The notes beneath the pieces are model-generated. The model saw nothing but the letters and a program-made list of their open reading frames with translations. It did no database searches and had not been told where the DNA came from. 64,000 nucleotides of DNA from Bin87 sp965204685 (GTDB lineage: Bacteria; Chloroflexota; Dehalococcoidia; Lucifugimonadales; UBA3495), in assembly GCA_965204685.1 (NCBI GenBank), contig OZ242004.1, forward strand, positions 2,232,001 through 2,296,000, given 5' to 3'. The position numbers and the translations under genes are program-made. Positions 42,929 to 51,938 of the stretch are shown here, one piece after another (the first letter of the stretch is position 1; each line of letters starts with the position of its first letter).

Positions 42929-43960
42929 TCAGCTTTCGTCCACGCTGTACACCCGCACCGCGGTGTCGTGGAACATGGCGGCGCGCTCGGTGGGGGAGTA
43001 GTCCTTGGAGAGGCGCTTGAAGGCGTTGTACATGACGTTGTACGAGTAGGACACCTTGTCCACCGGGAAGTTGCTCTCGAACATGCAGCGGTCGGGGCCG
43101 AACTGCTCGATGCAGTAGTTGACCAGCGGCGCCATGTCGTTGGCCAGCTCCTCGGAGCCGGCGGGGATGTCCCGCTCGTGCCAGTCGAAGCCGGTGCGCG
43201 GCATACCGATGCCGCCCAGCTTGATGACCACGTTGGGGCACTCCGCCGCGGCCGCGATGCCCTGTCGCCACGTCGCCAGCGTCTCGTCGCTGTTGGAGTA
43301 GGGGCCGACCCGCAGCAGGCCGCCGATGTGGTTCAGGATGATGGTCAGGTCGGGCACGGCTTTGGCGAAATCGGCCAGCTCGAACATCTGGGGGAAGTAC
43401 ATCCAGCCTTCCAGCGTCAGGCCCATGCTGGCGAGGACACGGGCGCCGGCGCGGAAGTTGTCGCTGGACATCTGGTTGGCGGCGCGATGGGCCGCCGTGT
43501 TCTCCACCTCGGGGTGCGGGTCCCAGGTGACCGAGTGGCGGATGCCGCGGAAGCGGTTGGGGCTGGCCGCCTGGAGGGCCTCCAGCACCGGCTTGACGCC
43601 GTCGCCCAGGTTCAAATTGGCGTGGCCCACGATGGAAGCGGCGGCGCGGCAGGGGCCGTACAGACCGCTGGCGGAGGCCGCGGCCAGGCCCTGCACGAAC
43701 TCCACCTCGCCCACGGGACGCATCTCCTCGGGGCCGGTGGTCCGGTACATGGAGCGGGCCTCCACGAAGACGGTGGAGGTCACGTTGTGTCCGCTGTTGA
43801 CGTCGTCGGCCAGCTCGTGGAGCAGGTAGCGGTGGTAGGGGATCCGCTCGGAGCGGTAGTCCCAGAAGTGATGGTGCGGGTCGCAGATGGGGATTTCGGG
43901 CTCCAACGGTTCTTCCTGTCGGAGCGCGTGCCAATCATTGCCTCCAAACGGCATAATCAA
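42929..43960 (-). CDS. Amidohydrolase-family TIM-barrel hydrolase
   Basis: 343 aa. DPHHHFWDYRSERIPYHRYL start with the H-x-H metal pair, then FRGIRHSVTWDPHPE, TIILNHIGG (His) and CMFESNFPVDK (terminal Asp replaced in context by ESNFPVD). This is the amidohydrolase_2 pattern of pyrone/lactone hydrolases such as 2-pyrone-4,6-dicarboxylate lactonase. Likely aromatic-acid breakdown; substrate unproven. Confidence 0.85.
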   Translation of the reverse strand: MIMPFGGNDWHALRQEEPLEPEIPICDPHHHFWDYRSERIPYHRYLLHELADDVNSGHNVTSTVFVEARSMYRTTGPEEMRPVGEVEFVQGLAAASASGLYGPCRAAASIVGHANLNLGDGVKPVLEALQAASPNRFRGIRHSVTWDPHPEVENTAAHRAANQMSSDNFRAGARVLASMGLTLEGWMYFPQMFELADFAKAVPDLTIILNHIGGLLRVGPYSNSDETLATWRQGIAAAAECPNVVIKLGGIGMPRTGFDWHERDIPAGSEELANDMAPLVNYCIEQFGPDRCMFESNFPVDKVSYSYNVMYNAFKRLSKDYSPTERAAMFHDTAVRVYSVDES

Positions 43961-44130
43961 GCCTCCGTTTTTCCGGTGTGCGTGGGATTACGATGGCAGG
44001 AGAGGCGGTCAGCCGCCAGCCCGCCAGTTCGCAAATCATAACATAGGGAGTCCATGTCGCCCGACGGTTCGGCGACAGCACGCGACGGGCAGTTCGCGTA
44101 GCCGGAATCGTTGAGGCGCCATCCCGACGC

Positions 44131-45366
44131 ATGAACATCTTGCCCAGAAGGATCTACTACGGCTGGTGGGTGGTCGCGGCCGCGTCGGGCATGTCCTTTG
44201 CCAACGCGGCGACGGCTATCAGCATCCTGACGGTGTTCGTGGTCCCCATGAGCCAGGAGTTCGGCTGGAACCGCACCGAGGTGGCCGGCGCGACCAGCCT
44301 TGGCGCCGTACTGGGCGCGGGTCTGGCCCCTTTCACCGGGCGGGCCGTTGACCGTTTCGGCGCGCGGGTGACGCTGGTGGCCGGGGGGCTGATCGTGGTG
44401 GCCGGCTGCCTGTACCTGGCCGGCGCGCAGGCGCTGGCGGGGTTCTACGTCGCGTTTACGGCGGTGCGAATTGCCGACCAGGGTTTGATCCAGGTGAGCG
44501 CATCGGTGACGGCGGGCAAGTGGTTTGCACGCTACCGGGGGCGGACGACGGGACTGGTGATGCTGGGCAACGCGGGAGGCGTCATCGTGATGGCGCCGCT
44601 GGTGCAACTGGTGATCTCAGCATGGGATTGGCGGATGGCGTGGGTCATGCTGGCCGGCGTGATGCTGGTGGTCGGCGCGATCCCGGCGCTGCTGCTGGTG
44701 CGCCGGCAGCCCGAGGACCTGGGCCTGCGGGTGGATGGCGATGGAACATCCTCCCCGACCGCCGGTTCCGAAGAGCCCAGCGCGGACCCGGACATCGAGC
44801 TGCGGACTATCATCCGGACGTCGACATTCTGGCTGATATTGGTGTCCCTGTTCCTGGCGGCAACGGCGACTTCCGGTATCGGACTGCACCTGGTGCCGCA
44901 CCTCACCCAGCAGGGACTCAGCGCCGGCGCTGCGGTGGCAGCGATCAGCGTAATGTCCATATCCGGAGCGCTGGCCGCGCTGGCGTGTGGACTGCTAGCG
45001 GAACGCTCATCGCCCAAGCTGCTGCTCGTCCTGGCGTATCTGCTGGCGGCGGCGAGCATGTGGGTGCTGATGGGAGCCGACAACCTGCCGGAGACCTACC
45101 TGTTCGCCGTGCTGCAGGGCATCGTGGGCGCGGGCATCAACACGCTGGCGCCGATACTGTGGGCCGGCTACTACGGCAGGGGGTCGCTGGGCAGCATCTT
45201 CGGCGTGAGTCGGGCGGCGCAGGTGGTTGGTTTCGCCGTAGGCCCGCTGGCATCGGCAGTGGTGTACGACCGGACGGGCAGCTACCAGGGCGCATTCCTG
45301 GCGCTGGCGTTGGTGGCCGTTGCCGCCGCCGTCCTGCTGGCGGTGTCCCGGCGTCCGCGAGCATGA
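44131..45366 (+). CDS. MFS transporter, oxalate/monocarboxylate type
   Basis: 411 aa, 12 predicted helices, starts MNILPRRIYYGWWVVAAASG. MFS loop FTGRAVDRFGARVTLV. Third member of this subfamily in the window (7551, 34291). Divergent from the amidohydrolase gene, so it may carry that enzyme's substrate. Specificity unknown. Confidence 0.9.
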   Translation: MNILPRRIYYGWWVVAAASGMSFANAATAISILTVFVVPMSQEFGWNRTEVAGATSLGAVLGAGLAPFTGRAVDRFGARVTLVAGGLIVVAGCLYLAGAQALAGFYVAFTAVRIADQGLIQVSASVTAGKWFARYRGRTTGLVMLGNAGGVIVMAPLVQLVISAWDWRMAWVMLAGVMLVVGAIPALLLVRRQPEDLGLRVDGDGTSSPTAGSEEPSADPDIELRTIIRTSTFWLILVSLFLAATATSGIGLHLVPHLTQQGLSAGAAVAAISVMSISGALAALACGLLAERSSPKLLLVLAYLLAAASMWVLMGADNLPETYLFAVLQGIVGAGINTLAPILWAGYYGRGSLGSIFGVSRAAQVVGFAVGPLASAVVYDRTGSYQGAFLALALVAVAAAVLLAVSRRPRA

Positions 45367-45384
45367 ACGGCAGCCGAGAAGATG

Positions 45385-46254
45385 CTACCCGCCCGGCGCG
45401 GCGGCCCGCATGGCGGCGATACCCTCGTCCAGCCCGGGATGCGGCCGGCCCAGGACGGCCATCGTGCGCGCGCAATCCAGGCCCAGCCGGTCATCCATCG
45501 GTTCCGTTCCCGGGATCACCAGGCTCGTGTCCAAGCCGAACTTCGCGGCGACGGCGACCGCGAATTCGTACATGGTGACCCAGTCGGAGCCGGCCACGTG
45601 ATGGACGCCGGTGTCCTCTGTTTCGACCAGTCGCTCGATGCCATCGACAAGGTGTTCGACGTACACGGGCGAACGATGGACGTTGGTCCCGCCGCTGTAC
45701 GGCTCGCCGTTGCGCAGGCGTTCGACCAGCATGGGCACGAAGTTGCGGCGTCCCGGCGCCGGCCAGCCGTAAACGATGCTGGTGCGCAGGATGCTCCAAT
45801 TTGAAACGAGACCCGTGACCGCCCGCTCGGCCTCGAACTTGGTCCGGCCGTACTGAGTAATCGGCGCCGGCGCGTCGGTCTCGCGGTACGGCCCGCTCCG
45901 GCCGTCAAACACGTACTCGGTGGACATGAACACCAGCCGGGACCCATGGCGTTCAGACAGGCGGGCGATGGTTTCGGTAGCAGTCGCGTTGACTGCGGTG
46001 GCGGCTTCGGGGTTGCGCTCCGCCGTGCCGACGTCGGCCATGGCGGCCAAGTGCACCACGACATCAGGTTGTGTCAACGCGAAGAGCGCGTCCATAGCCG
46101 CGGGGTCGGTTATTTCGACCCGATGCCAAGACGCGCCGTCATCCGCCGGGGGGCGGGAGTTACAGGTGCTGAACGCGGCGTGTCCCGACGCCACGAGACG
46201 CCGGGACACATAGCGGCCGATGAAACCGCTGCCGCCGATGATCAGGATACGCAT
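45385..46254 (-). CDS. RmlD-like NAD-dependent sugar epimerase/reductase
   Basis: 289-aa extended SDR: GGSGFIGRYV cofactor loop, VVHLAAMADVGTAERNPEAA (RmlD-type), STEYVFDG, YGRTKFEAE (Tyr/Lys) and RTSIVYGW. Close to dTDP-4-dehydrorhamnose reductase in pattern, but no rhamnose genes are adjacent. Full length. Confidence 0.85.
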   Translation of the reverse strand: MRILIIGGSGFIGRYVSRRLVASGHAAFSTCNSRPPADDGASWHRVEITDPAAMDALFALTQPDVVVHLAAMADVGTAERNPEAATAVNATATETIARLSERHGSRLVFMSTEYVFDGRSGPYRETDAPAPITQYGRTKFEAERAVTGLVSNWSILRTSIVYGWPAPGRRNFVPMLVERLRNGEPYSGGTNVHRSPVYVEHLVDGIERLVETEDTGVHHVAGSDWVTMYEFAVAVAAKFGLDTSLVIPGTEPMDDRLGLDCARTMAVLGRPHPGLDEGIAAMRAAAPGG

Positions 46255-46270
46255 CGCGAACTGGTTGGGT

Positions 46271-46302
46271 CAGCGAGATTGCCGCGCTCCGCTCGCAATG
46301 AC
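46271..46302. repeat. Short dispersed hairpin repeat
   Basis: AGCGAGATTGCCGCGCTCC followed by GCTCGCAATGACA. A drifted reverse-oriented copy lies at about 31378-31412. This type of short repeat is frequent in such genomes; no coding function. Confidence 0.45.
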
Positions 46303-46309
46303 AGGCGTG

Positions 46310-46870
46310 TCAGGACACGGGCAGGACGGGCTCGGTGCGGTCCGCGGGAAGCTCGACCTCGAAGGCGTTGAGGAAGAAGGCGGTCTGGGCGTAGTTGCCC
46401 ATCAGCGCGGTGATCTCCACCAGGTGCTGGGCGCCGAACTGCTCCAGGGCGATCTGGAAGGTGGAAGCGGAGACGCGGTGGTTGGCGTAGAACTCGTTGC
46501 AGAAGTTGACGATGGCCTGTTCGTCGGCGGCCATCCTGGGCAGGGGCTGGCGGTCGCGGATCGCATCCACTATGGCGTCGCTGACGCCTTCCCGCCGGGC
46601 GGCGGGAGCGTGGGCGTTCCAGATGTAGGGGCAGTCGAAATTGCGGGCGGTGACGAGGATCGCCAGTTCCTGGATGCGCTTGGAGAAGGTGCTCTCGAAG
46701 CGCAGGTAGCCGGTGAGGCTGCTGCGTCGCCGCGCCATTTCGGGGCTGTTGATCGCGATGGAATACGGGCCGCCGGTGATGGTGCCGCCGGTGGGTCTGG
46801 TGAGCTCGTCGAAGGCGTCGTGGAATTCCGCGGGCACCATGTCTCGGGTTACTACGGGCAGTCTAGCCAT
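46310..46870 (-). CDS. Carboxymuconolactone decarboxylase family protein
   Basis: 186 aa of the AhpD-like helical fold. KRIQELAILVTARNFDCPYI then WNAHAPAARREGVSDAIVDA gives the family's ELA-x-L-x-x-A and Cys...His arrangement; only one Cys is present, so it lacks the CxxC redox pair and is nearer to the decarboxylase branch. Consistent with protocatechuate-type or related aromatic degradation. Confidence 0.85.
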   Translation of the reverse strand: MARLPVVTRDMVPAEFHDAFDELTRPTGGTITGGPYSIAINSPEMARRRSSLTGYLRFESTFSKRIQELAILVTARNFDCPYIWNAHAPAARREGVSDAIVDAIRDRQPLPRMAADEQAIVNFCNEFYANHRVSASTFQIALEQFGAQHLVEITALMGNYAQTAFFLNAFEVELPADRTEPVLPVS

Positions 46871-46973
46871 GATTTTCTCCTTGCTGTTTCGTGAAAAGTG
46901 TCCCCATCATTGAGTAGCGCTAACAGTTTTTCGCACAAAGACCGTCGGGGCGCCGTAGACGCCGCCGGAAGTC

Positions 46974-47083
46974 GTCAGAATCAGGATTTACGGGATTTTA
47001 TGATTGGACAGGATTGGGAGATTTCCATCACGGAACGGTTCCAATCCTGATAATCTCCAAATCTTGAAAATCCTGCTTCTGAC
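46974..47083. repeat. R1 palindromic repeat, copy 3
   Basis: 110 bp from GTCAGAATCAGGATTT to CCTGCTTCTGAC; mostly the same as 32876-32982, and sharing both ends with 1959-2065. Confidence 0.85.
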
Positions 47084-47138
47084 GGTAAATCCTTCGTTGC
47101 GAAGGTTGGGGAATGACACATTGAGCCATTTCATCCAC

Positions 47139-47513
47139 CTAGGCGTAGCCATTGCGTTCGCCCCATTGCAGCCAGGAATTCTGCATCGCTGCGATTTTGC
47201 CGTAATCGGCTGGCGATACCGGATCTTCCCCTGTTATCTGCTCTAACGCTTCAAACCAGTGTCCCCTTTCGGCGCGCATCCGCTCCAGAATCAGCGGCAC
47301 CACCGGCTGCCCCATGCTGATGATTTCCAGGAGAGCAGGGTGTGCATTTTTACGGTCTGAATTGGATAGAAATATAGTTTCCTCTTGCCACTGGTCAGCC
47401 AGCTCCTTGAAACGTTGCCGGTCGGCCGGCTCGATGTCCATTGAGTCGCCATGCTTGGCATAGACGCGCTTGCCACGCTGCGACGATGCTGACGAAGATG
47501 ACGATGTGCTCAT
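47139..47513 (-). CDS. Conserved hypothetical protein
   Basis: 124 aa from the ATG at 47513. Serine-rich N-terminus, then HPALLEIISMGQPVVPLILE, and WFEALEQITGEDPVSPADYG followed by WLQWGERNGYA. This C-terminal pattern belongs to a small-protein family I know from cyanobacteria and Chloroflexota that has no assigned role. No partner toxin identified next to it. Confidence 0.65.
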   Translation of the reverse strand: MSTSSSSSASSQRGKRVYAKHGDSMDIEPADRQRFKELADQWQEETIFLSNSDRKNAHPALLEIISMGQPVVPLILERMRAERGHWFEALEQITGEDPVSPADYGKIAAMQNSWLQWGERNGYA

Positions 47514-47623
47514 GGCGGCAAACTCCCAGGCCAAATTGTGCCTATGCGACATTCTAGCACCCCGCCCCCATGATCAGCCGCGCCTGCGTGTGAGGCTGCA
47601 GCCAAGCCAGCGACCTTATGCAA

Positions 47624-47629
47624 TATAAT
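47624..47629 (+). promoter_or_regulatory. -10 promoter of the type ISP-like RM gene
   Basis: GCAATATAATCTTG, 39 bp before the start codon, which is preceded by GAGGAG. Confidence 0.5.
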
Positions 47630-47667
47630 CTTGCCCGAACCGCAAAGGGCCGAATATCGAGGAGACC

Positions 47668-49872
47668 ATGGCGGGCAGCACAGCAACAACGGCCGTCGCG
47701 GCTTACTTCACCGAACTGCGGCGGATTCAGGCATCCGGCGGCGCAACCGGCAAACGCTCTGCCTACGGCGCGTTGACCGACCTGCTCAACGCGGTGGGCG
47801 ACACCCTGCGCCCCAAGGTCTTCTGCGTGCCCGAACTCGCTGACCAGGGCGCCGGCCATCCCGACTTCGGACTCTACACCACGCGCCAGACCCAACGCGC
47901 CCGCGACCAGCGTCAACGCCGGGGCCAACTCCCCGAGCGCGGCGTGGTGGAGGTCAAGTCCGCCGCTGACGACGCCTGGCTCACCGCCGACGGCGAGCAG
48001 GTCAGCCGCTACTGGCAGCGTTACCGCCAGGTCCTGGTCACCAACACCCGCGACTTCGTGATGGTGGGCGAGGATGCCAACGGTCAGCCCGTCCGTCTGG
48101 AAACCTTCCGGTTCGCAGATTCGGCGGCGGACTTTGCGGAACGGCTGGAACATCCCCGCGCCTTCGCCAACGAGGTCGGCGTCGGCCTGGGCGAATACCT
48201 GTGCCGCGCCCTGTCCAACGCGGCGTCGCTGGCGGAACCGAAGGATCTGGCCTGGTTGCTGGCATCCTACGCCCGGGACGGATTGGCGCGGGTGGAACGG
48301 GCCGGCGATCCCGCGTCGCTGGCCGCCGTGCGCGCTGCGTTGGAGGAATCCCTGGGCGTGCGCTTTGAGGGCGACCGGGGCGCGGCATTCTTCCGCTCCA
48401 CACTGGTGCAGACCCTGTTCTACGGCGTCTTCTCGGCGTGGGCGCTATGGGCTAGGCAGACGCCGGCGCCGTTCGGCCCTTTCAACTGGCACGAAGCGGT
48501 GTGGCACCTGCGCGCCCCGGTGCTGCGCGCCCTCTTCCAGCAGCTTTCAGACCCCGGACGCCTGCAACCCCTGGGCCTGGTGGAAGTGCTGGACTGGGCC
48601 GCTGCCGCGCTCAACCGGGTCAACCGCGCCGACTTCTTCGCCCGCTTCCGCGAGGGCGAGGCCGTGCCCTACTTCTACGAACCCTTCTTGCAGGCTTTCG
48701 ACCCCGAACTGCGCAAGCAGCTTGGCGTCTGGTACACCCCCGCCGAGGTCGTGCGCTACATGGTCGCCCGCGTTGACCGCGCCCTGAAAGACGACCTGGA
48801 CATTCCCGACGGCCTGGCCGCCGACAACGTCTACGTGCTGGACCCCTGCTGCGGCACCGGGGCCTATCTCGCCGAAACGCTGCGCCGCATCGCCGCCAAC
48901 CTGGACGGCAAGGGCCTGGGCGCGCTGGCCGGCGCCCGCGTCAAGCAGGCCGCCACCCAGCGGGTGTTCGGCTTTGAGATCATGCCCGCCCCCTACGTCG
49001 TCGCCCACTTGCAGGTTGGCCTGGCCATGCAGGAGTTGGGCGCGCCGTTATCAGACGACGGTGACGAACGGGCCGGGGTATTCTTGACCAATGCGCTGAC
49101 CGGATGGGAGCCAACGGTGCAGAAGCCGCTGCCCTTCCCCGAGCTGGAGGAGGAACGGGACCGCGCCGAGCGGGTCAAGCAGGATACCCCCGTGCTGGTC
49201 ATCATCGGCAACCCGCCCTACAACGGTTTCGCCGGCGTCGCCGTAGATGAAGAGCGGGAACTGTCCCAAGCCTACCGCAGTACCCACCGGGTGCGCCGCC
49301 CGGAGGGGCAGGGCCTGAATGACCTGTACGTGCGCTTTTTTCGCATGGCGGAACGGCGCATCGCCGAAAAGACGGGCCGGGGCGTCGTCTGCTACATCTC
49401 CAACTACTCGTGGCTGGACGGCCTGTCGTTCACCGGAATGCGCGAGCACTTCCTGGACGCCTTTGACCTGATCCGCATCGACAATCTCAATGGCGACAAG
49501 TACAAGACGGGCAAGACCACCCCCGACGGCGCGCCCGACCCCAGCATCTTCTCCACGCCGGACGACCCGGTGGGTATCCAGGTGGGCACCGCCATTGCCA
49601 CGCTGGTGCGCAAGGACGACCACGCACCGGCGCGATCCGTCGGCTTCCGCCACCTGTGGGGCCAGACCAAGCACGCCGACCTGACGGCCACCGCCGAGGT
49701 CGCGCCGGCCGGCCTGTACGATGAGGTCGCGCCCCTGCTGCCCCTGGGGCCTGCCCTTTGCCGACCTGGCGGTAAGCGATGGTTGGCAAGATTGGCCGTC
49801 ATTGCGCGATCTGTTCCCTATGTCCTTCCCAGGCATCAAGAGTGGTCGGGATCCGTTCGTCGTGGATACTGA
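47668..49872 (+). CDS. Type ISP-like RM enzyme, N-terminal part (frameshifted)
   Basis: 734 aa in this frame, of which about the first 693 are genuine. N-terminal nuclease-like region (ELADQGAGHPDFGLY, then RGVVEVKSAADDAWL: PD...E-x-K) at residues 52-100, coupled to an N6-adenine methyltransferase: motif I DPCCGTGAYLAETL at 392, motif IV NPPY at 515-518. One-polypeptide restriction-modification enzymes of this layout methylate and cut DNA. No helicase segment is seen, unlike LlaBIII-type ISP enzymes. An extra G in GGGG at 49746-49749 shifts the frame; the specificity part continues in the next ORF. Confidence 0.85.
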   Translation: MAGSTATTAVAAYFTELRRIQASGGATGKRSAYGALTDLLNAVGDTLRPKVFCVPELADQGAGHPDFGLYTTRQTQRARDQRQRRGQLPERGVVEVKSAADDAWLTADGEQVSRYWQRYRQVLVTNTRDFVMVGEDANGQPVRLETFRFADSAADFAERLEHPRAFANEVGVGLGEYLCRALSNAASLAEPKDLAWLLASYARDGLARVERAGDPASLAAVRAALEESLGVRFEGDRGAAFFRSTLVQTLFYGVFSAWALWARQTPAPFGPFNWHEAVWHLRAPVLRALFQQLSDPGRLQPLGLVEVLDWAAAALNRVNRADFFARFREGEAVPYFYEPFLQAFDPELRKQLGVWYTPAEVVRYMVARVDRALKDDLDIPDGLAADNVYVLDPCCGTGAYLAETLRRIAANLDGKGLGALAGARVKQAATQRVFGFEIMPAPYVVAHLQVGLAMQELGAPLSDDGDERAGVFLTNALTGWEPTVQKPLPFPELEEERDRAERVKQDTPVLVIIGNPPYNGFAGVAVDEERELSQAYRSTHRVRRPEGQGLNDLYVRFFRMAERRIAEKTGRGVVCYISNYSWLDGLSFTGMREHFLDAFDLIRIDNLNGDKYKTGKTTPDGAPDPSIFSTPDDPVGIQVGTAIATLVRKDDHAPARSVGFRHLWGQTKHADLTATAEVAPAGLYDEVAPLLPLGPALCRPGGKRWLARLAVIARSVPYVLPRHQEWSGSVRRGY

Positions 49873-51043
49873 CTTACCCCGACTCCGCGAACGGATTAAT
49901 GATTATTTCGACTCGAGCTTGAGCCACGACGAAATAGCGCGGCGCTATCCTTCCGCGATGCGTAGCCCGCGTGAGTATGATGCTCGCGCAGTACGCGACG
50001 CGCTGTTGAGGCAAGGCGGTCCTATCGAAAGTGGCTTTGTTCGATATGCCTACCGGCCATTCGATGTACGATGGCTCTATCGGGAAGATAGAGAGAAACT
50101 CGTAGATAGGCCGCGTCCTGAGTATGTGCCACACGTCTTTGAGGGCAACTTGTGGTTTTGTGCCGTACAGCGTTTGCGGAGAGACGAGACCGAAGCGCAG
50201 TCCCCAGTCACCGGGCACCTGGCCTCGTTGCACCTGAACGAATGGGGCGCCAGTATGTTTCCCATGTGGCTGCGTGACAACTCGCTTGGACTCGGCGGCA
50301 ACGGCGGGCAGCGCAGCCCCAACCTGTCGCCGGCGGCGCAGAACTACCTTGACCGGCTGGGCTTGAGCGTGGACGACCTGTTTCACCACGTCATCGCCGT
50401 GCTGCACAATCCGCAGTACCGCGCCGCCAACGCCGGCGCGCTGCGGATGGAATGGCCGCGCATCCCGCTGCCCGGCTGGCCGGATGGATCGACAGACGGC
50501 GCGGCGGCAGAACTGTCCGCCTCGGCGGCCCGGGGTCGGCAGTTGGCGGCGCTGCTGGACTCCGATACGCCGGTGGCCGGAGTAACGTCCGGCGCGCTGA
50601 CGCCGGCCATGGCGTCCATCGCCGTCCCAGCGATTGTTCAAGAAACGGGCGCCGACGGCGGCAACATGGCCGGCGACGACTTTGCGGTAACGGCCGGCTG
50701 GGGCCACTACGGTTCCGGCGACGCCGTAATGCCCGGCCAGGGCCGCATCGCGGAGCGCGACTACACCGACGCCGAACGCGCCACCCTGTCCGACCTGCTC
50801 CCAACCCTGGGCGAAACAACCTTTGACGTGTATCTGAACGAGCGGGCCTACTGGCGGAACATCCCCGCCGCCGTTTGGAACTACCAACTGGGCGGCTACC
50901 AGGTCCTCAAAAAGTGGCTGTCCTACCGAGAGCAGCGTGTGCTGGGTCGGGCGCTGACGGTGGAGGAGACGCTGGGGTTCGCGGAGACCGCGCGGCGCGT
51001 GGCGGCGGTGTTGAGAGTGACACAATTAGAGTCTGTACGTTAG
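49721..51043 (+). CDS. Type ISP-like RM enzyme, C-terminal specificity part
   Basis: 440-aa ORF; real sequence resumes at about 49750 (LPFADLAVSDGWQDWPSLRD). YRPFDVRWLYREDREKLVDR then RPEYVPHVFEGNLWFCAVQR is the type ISP C-terminal specificity domain signature. The first ten residues are out-of-frame artefact. Removing one G from 49746-49749 joins it to the upstream ORF into an approximately 1,125-residue protein. As it stands the enzyme is inactive unless frameshifting or a sequence error applies. Confidence 0.85.
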   Translation: MRSRPCCPWGLPFADLAVSDGWQDWPSLRDLFPMSFPGIKSGRDPFVVDTDLPRLRERINDYFDSSLSHDEIARRYPSAMRSPREYDARAVRDALLRQGGPIESGFVRYAYRPFDVRWLYREDREKLVDRPRPEYVPHVFEGNLWFCAVQRLRRDETEAQSPVTGHLASLHLNEWGASMFPMWLRDNSLGLGGNGGQRSPNLSPAAQNYLDRLGLSVDDLFHHVIAVLHNPQYRAANAGALRMEWPRIPLPGWPDGSTDGAAAELSASAARGRQLAALLDSDTPVAGVTSGALTPAMASIAVPAIVQETGADGGNMAGDDFAVTAGWGHYGSGDAVMPGQGRIAERDYTDAERATLSDLLPTLGETTFDVYLNERAYWRNIPAAVWNYQLGGYQVLKKWLSYREQRVLGRALTVEETLGFAETARRVAAVLRVTQLESVR

Positions 51044-51092
51044 ACTCCAACTACGACTCAATCCATGGGAGCTGGCGGCTCTGGAGAGTGGC

Positions 51093-51938
51093 ATGGCGAA
51101 CGCAGGATTCACATTTACGTTTGAGTTTCCGCCGCACCAAGGATTGCCGGCGGATGCGCTGGGTGATGCATTGAAGGGAGTTCAGGATGCACTGCGGCGC
51201 ACCGTTGAATACCTCGGCGACCGTCAGCCACAACCTGGTCGGCCCCCCGGTTGGATCACTCTGCAAAGCGCATTGCGCGTGTCCGGCGTGCGCTCCGGTT
51301 CCCTGGTTTTTGACATGGAGCTGGCTCCGCCTCCCAGCCAGCAACCCTATCTAGACAGATACGGCCCGGCGGCGATTGATGAGCTGCTCAACTGGGACGG
51401 GGAAGAAGGTTCAACCCTACCCTTGCCGGTTACGGACCGACTTTACGAAATACGCGAGAAGTTTTCCGAGGACGTGAAACTTTGGCTGGGCAACGCTAAC
51501 AACCACCATAAGGTTGAACTCAAGGCCAATCAGACCAGAGCCGGCGCAGCATCTGAGGAGACCGAAGCTTTGCTCTATGGATGGCTCAGGGAAATCAACT
51601 GGTACAGGCGGACGGCCCAACTGCACGATCACCATGGCGGATTTGTCCGCCTCAGGTTCGATCCCAGGCTTGATGAGCAAATGCTCCGGCTCGCGACTCA
51701 GTACGTGGAAATCCTAGGACAGGGGAGGATCACCGCCAAGGATGAATGGACCACAGTTCAAGTAGGACAACTCAACCCTACAAGGTCTTGGAATGAACCC
51801 TTCGATAGGGAAGCATTCCTCAACAACCCGAATCCCACCGTTTTTGACCCTGACAAGATTATGAGGGCGAGTGAACCCTTCGATGTGGACGAGTTCATGC
51901 GCTATATTCACGACTTGCGCGACGATGGCGCAGGATGA
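51093..51938 (+). CDS. Unknown protein coupled to a PIN-domain gene
   Basis: 281 aa, not recognised. Begins MANAGFTFTFEFPPHQGLPA; C-terminus EPFDVDEFMRYIHDLRDDGA has an acidic helix. The stop overlaps the PIN gene's ATG (ATGA). The arrangement is that of a toxin-antitoxin pair, but it is far longer than normal VapB-type antitoxins and shows no DNA-binding motif. It could instead be an accessory of the RM gene just upstream. Confidence 0.65.
   Translation: MANAGFTFTFEFPPHQGLPADALGDALKGVQDALRRTVEYLGDRQPQPGRPPGWITLQSALRVSGVRSGSLVFDMELAPPPSQQPYLDRYGPAAIDELLNWDGEEGSTLPLPVTDRLYEIREKFSEDVKLWLGNANNHHKVELKANQTRAGAASEETEALLYGWLREINWYRRTAQLHDHHGGFVRLRFDPRLDEQMLRLATQYVEILGQGRITAKDEWTTVQVGQLNPTRSWNEPFDREAFLNNPNPTVFDPDKIMRASEPFDVDEFMRYIHDLRDDGAG

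Noticed and set aside
42540..43934. 464-aa minus-strand ORF joining the PaREP1-like and amidohydrolase loci
   Set aside because: Its N-terminal 330 residues are an out-of-frame, Arg/Pro-rich read of the amidohydrolase; only the C-terminal PaREP1 part is real.
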